A stretch of DNA of 21,913 bases from a bacterium. GTDB taxonomy: Bacteria; ARS69. Of this stretch, positions 19,945 through 21,913 are shown one piece after another. Positions within the stretch are counted from its first letter, which is position 1, and each line of letters opens with the position of its first letter. The stretch is taken from assembly GCA_025774865.1 (NCBI GenBank), contig JALGZO010000590.1, positions 1 through 21,913 of the forward strand. The letters run 5' to 3'. The translations under genes were made by a program, and so were the position numbers. The notes under the pieces are model-generated. The model was given only the letters and a program-made list of their open reading frames with translations, was not told where the DNA came from and did no database searches.

Positions 19945-21913
19945 TCAGATGGCGGGATCCTCGGCGGTCACCGGCCCGCCCGCGGGGAGGAACTTCGCGA
20001 CGAGGATCGTCAGGTCGTCGGGCAGGGAGCCCCCGACGAAGGTCTCCACGGCGGAGACGATGCTCTCGATGACCGCGCCGCCCGAGAGGTGGGCGAGGCG
20101 CGGAACGAGCGCCTCGAGTCTGGAGCCGAACTCCTCGTCATCTTCGTTCAGGACGTCCGTGACTCCGTCACTGTAGAGAAGCAGCATGTCCCCGGGCTCG
20201 AACTGCTCGACGCCGGCCCGGTAATCCGCGGTGCTCTCGACGCCCAGGAGAATCCCACCAGTCTCGAGTCGCGTGAGGGTCCCGTCGCGGCGAACGACGA
20301 TCGCCGCCGGATGCCCGGCGTTCACGTAACGAAAGGTGCGATCGCTCGGGTCCAGGTGTCCGTACAGGAGACTCGCGAAGCTGCCCGGCTGCACATCGGC
20401 GCACAACCGCTCGTTGATCTTGCGCACGACGGGCTCCGGCCGGCTTTCCGGACACGCCTCGGCGCGGAGCGTCGCCTGCAGCCCCGACAGGATCAGCGCC
20501 GCCGGCACTCCCTTGCCCGAGACGTCCGCGACCGCGAGCCCGAGGCCGTTCGACCCGAGATCCAGGAAATCGTAGAAGTCGCCGCCGACCTGGCGGCAGG
20601 GACGAGTCATCGCGGCGATCTCGATGCCCTCGGGGCGGGGGACCTGGGACGGGAGGAGCGTTCTCTGAATCCGGCGCGCGACCGCGAGCTCCTCCTCCAG
20701 GCGACGCCGCTCGAGGGCCTCCTCGTACAGCCGTGAGCTCGACAGCGCCGTACCCGCTTGATCGCCGAGAGTCGCGAGCATCTCGAGGTCCTGAGCGCGG
20801 TAGCGATCGTCCGAGCGCTTCGGGCCGAGGAGCAGAATACCCTCGATCTCGCGCTCCCGCGGGAGCAGCACGATCACCGACGCACCGATCGCCGCGATCG
20901 TCTCCCGCTCCGCCTCAGAGAGGCGCTGGAGGTGATCGGCGTGATGGACCGCGTCGACCGGAATCGGCCCGTCGAACTCGCGCCACCAGGAACAGAGACC
21001 GGGCGAGGGACGGTAGGTCGGAAGGGGAAGCTCTTCCTCGCCGACGCCGCGCGTTTCGGTCAGCTGCAGGGGTCCACCGTCGGTCCCCGAACGCACGAAC
21101 AACGCCGCGCGGTCGACGTCGAGAACCTCGGGAAGCCGGTTCACGAGCAGACCCACGAGCTCGTCCCGTTCCATCATGGTGGCGAGGGCGTTCGAGAACG
21201 TCCGCAGGGTCCTACGGTAACTGTATCGCTCGCGGTAGAACGTGCGATCCACGAATTCCTGGATCCGATCCCGGGCTGGCACGAAGAGGAGCGCCGCCGC
21301 GAACACGACCGTGAACGAGAGCACCGTTCGGCCGGTGCCCGTGCGCTCGACGATCCATGCTCCCAGGACTTCGGCCACGAGGTAGTAGACGGTCACGAGC
21401 AGCGCGGTCAGCGCGGTGTAGACGACGCTCCGTTTCACGACCAGCTCGAGATCCATGAGGCCATACCGGAAGATCGCGTGCGCGAACGACAGCGGAACGA
21501 GGAGGAACGTGACGAACGCGTACCGGTCACCGGGGATCTCGATCGACGGATTGAGATTCAGGATCGCGGCCAAGACGAGAGGGGGGAGGATCCCGAGAGC
21601 AGTCCCCGGCAGTACCCAGCGAACGCTTCGCCGGAGAAGGGGAGAGGACATGTTGCGCACGCCGCGCAAGAACGTCCCGACCCCCGCCACGATCATCACG
21701 ACGAAAACGAGAGCCGTGATCTGCTCGAAGGCGAGAGCGGCCGGAGAGGCCGGCCGGCCTCCCAGCACCATCTCGACATCGAACCTCAGCGCCAACGGCA
21801 GCCCCACGATCGCGGGCAGGTAGAGCAACCACGCTGCCCGCGGCCTTCGCACGAGGAGCCGGGCTCGCTGGGGAAAGCAGAGGAAGAAGTGAAGCAGGAT
21901 CGAGGGAAGAAGC
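19945..21913 (-). CDS. Membrane-anchored GAF/SpoIIE-type serine phosphatase (5' end outside window)
   Basis: A minus-strand frame open to the window edge, at least 655 residues, so the start is missing. Numbered from the GTG codon at 21852, membrane segments lie at about 8-22, 43-62, 80-98, 112-128, 143-165 and 178-192. A GAF domain follows at about 225-372 and a coiled linker at 373-400. The SpoIIE/PP2C phosphatase (about 405-622) has VGGDFYDF at 422-429, VADVSGKGVPAAL at 441-453, VNAGHPAA at 510-517, LYSDGVTD at 559-566 and PDDLTIL at 611-617, including the metal-binding aspartates. Such RsbU-like enzymes dephosphorylate anti-sigma antagonists in partner switching, a known pathway; the target here is unknown. 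The sequence before that GTG (HFFLCFPQRARLL) also looks like coding membrane-protein sequence. Confidence 0.85.
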   Translation of the reverse strand, partial: LLPSILLHFFLCFPQRARLLVRRPRAAWLLYLPAIVGLPLALRFDVEMVLGGRPASPAALAFEQITALVFVVMIVAGVGTFLRGVRNMSSPLLRRSVRWVLPGTALGILPPLVLAAILNLNPSIEIPGDRYAFVTFLLVPLSFAHAIFRYGLMDLELVVKRSVVYTALTALLVTVYYLVAEVLGAWIVERTGTGRTVLSFTVVFAAALLFVPARDRIQEFVDRTFYRERYSYRRTLRTFSNALATMMERDELVGLLVNRLPEVLDVDRAALFVRSGTDGGPLQLTETRGVGEEELPLPTYRPSPGLCSWWREFDGPIPVDAVHHADHLQRLSEAERETIAAIGASVIVLLPREREIEGILLLGPKRSDDRYRAQDLEMLATLGDQAGTALSSSRLYEEALERRRLEEELAVARRIQRTLLPSQVPRPEGIEIAAMTRPCRQVGGDFYDFLDLGSNGLGLAVADVSGKGVPAALILSGLQATLRAEACPESRPEPVVRKINERLCADVQPGSFASLLYGHLDPSDRTFRYVNAGHPAAIVVRRDGTLTRLETGGILLGVESTADYRAGVEQFEPGDMLLLYSDGVTDVLNEDDEEFGSRLEALVPRLAHLSGGAVIESIVSAVETFVGGSLPDDLTILVAKFLPAGGPVTAEDPAI

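Noticed and set aside
1-21913. CRISPR arrays, insertion sequences, tRNA or rRNA genes
   Set aside because: I saw no regularly spaced repeats, transposase-like ORFs, terminal repeats or RNA gene signatures.

Overview
The window is about 22 kb of GC-rich bacterial DNA dominated by a flagellar gene cluster. It is followed by a set of genes for secreted or membrane-attached proteins. Three traits suggest a Gram-negative bacterium of the FCB or Eisenbacteria-like type: high GC with many GTG and TTG starts, sigma-54-type promoters, and FlgD-like immunoglobulin C-termini on secreted enzymes. This placement is an inference from style, not a database match.

Layout. Bases 1-3368 (+) carry motE-like, motA, motB, fliL, fliN and fliO: stator, stator accessory, switch and export-gate assembly genes. 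A 187-base gap holds a very good sigma-54 promoter. Then come fliP, fliQ, fliR, flhB, flhA and flhF (3556-9521), tightly spaced or overlapping and encoding the type III export gate plus the SRP-like GTPase FlhF. After a non-coding gap of 337 bases, 9859-14912 holds fliA (sigma-28), a 73-residue ORF, a SwrB-like membrane protein, a second 73-residue ORF, a response-regulator/histidine-kinase hybrid, fliM and a second, longer fliN. No flhG is present next to flhF.

Bases 14913-16259 are the most striking part. A sigma-54 promoter (15092-15107) is followed within about 30 bases by a class I cyclic-di-GMP (GEMM-I) riboswitch with a perfect closing stem. A hairpin over the ribosome binding site follows, then a gene for a secreted zinc metallopeptidase of the anthrax-lethal-factor-like (ATLF/PPEP) type with a C-terminal FlgD-like domain. 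Next are a hairpin terminator, another sigma-54 promoter and a fibronectin-III lipoprotein, and then a large secreted M28 zinc peptidase. On the minus strand, facing these genes, are two tiny overlapping membrane-protein genes behind a fourth sigma-54-type promoter. Upstream of those is a membrane-anchored GAF/SpoIIE-type phosphatase that runs off the right edge.

Reading it together: sigma-54 apparently drives the export-gate operon and at least three transcription units for envelope or extracellular proteins. One of these is also under direct cyclic-di-GMP control at the RNA level. A reasonable hypothesis is a motile-to-attached switch in which a secreted protease trims a surface protein according to cyclic-di-GMP level, in parallel with flagellar assembly. 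The resemblance to the Clostridioides difficile PPEP-1 system is my inference from architecture.
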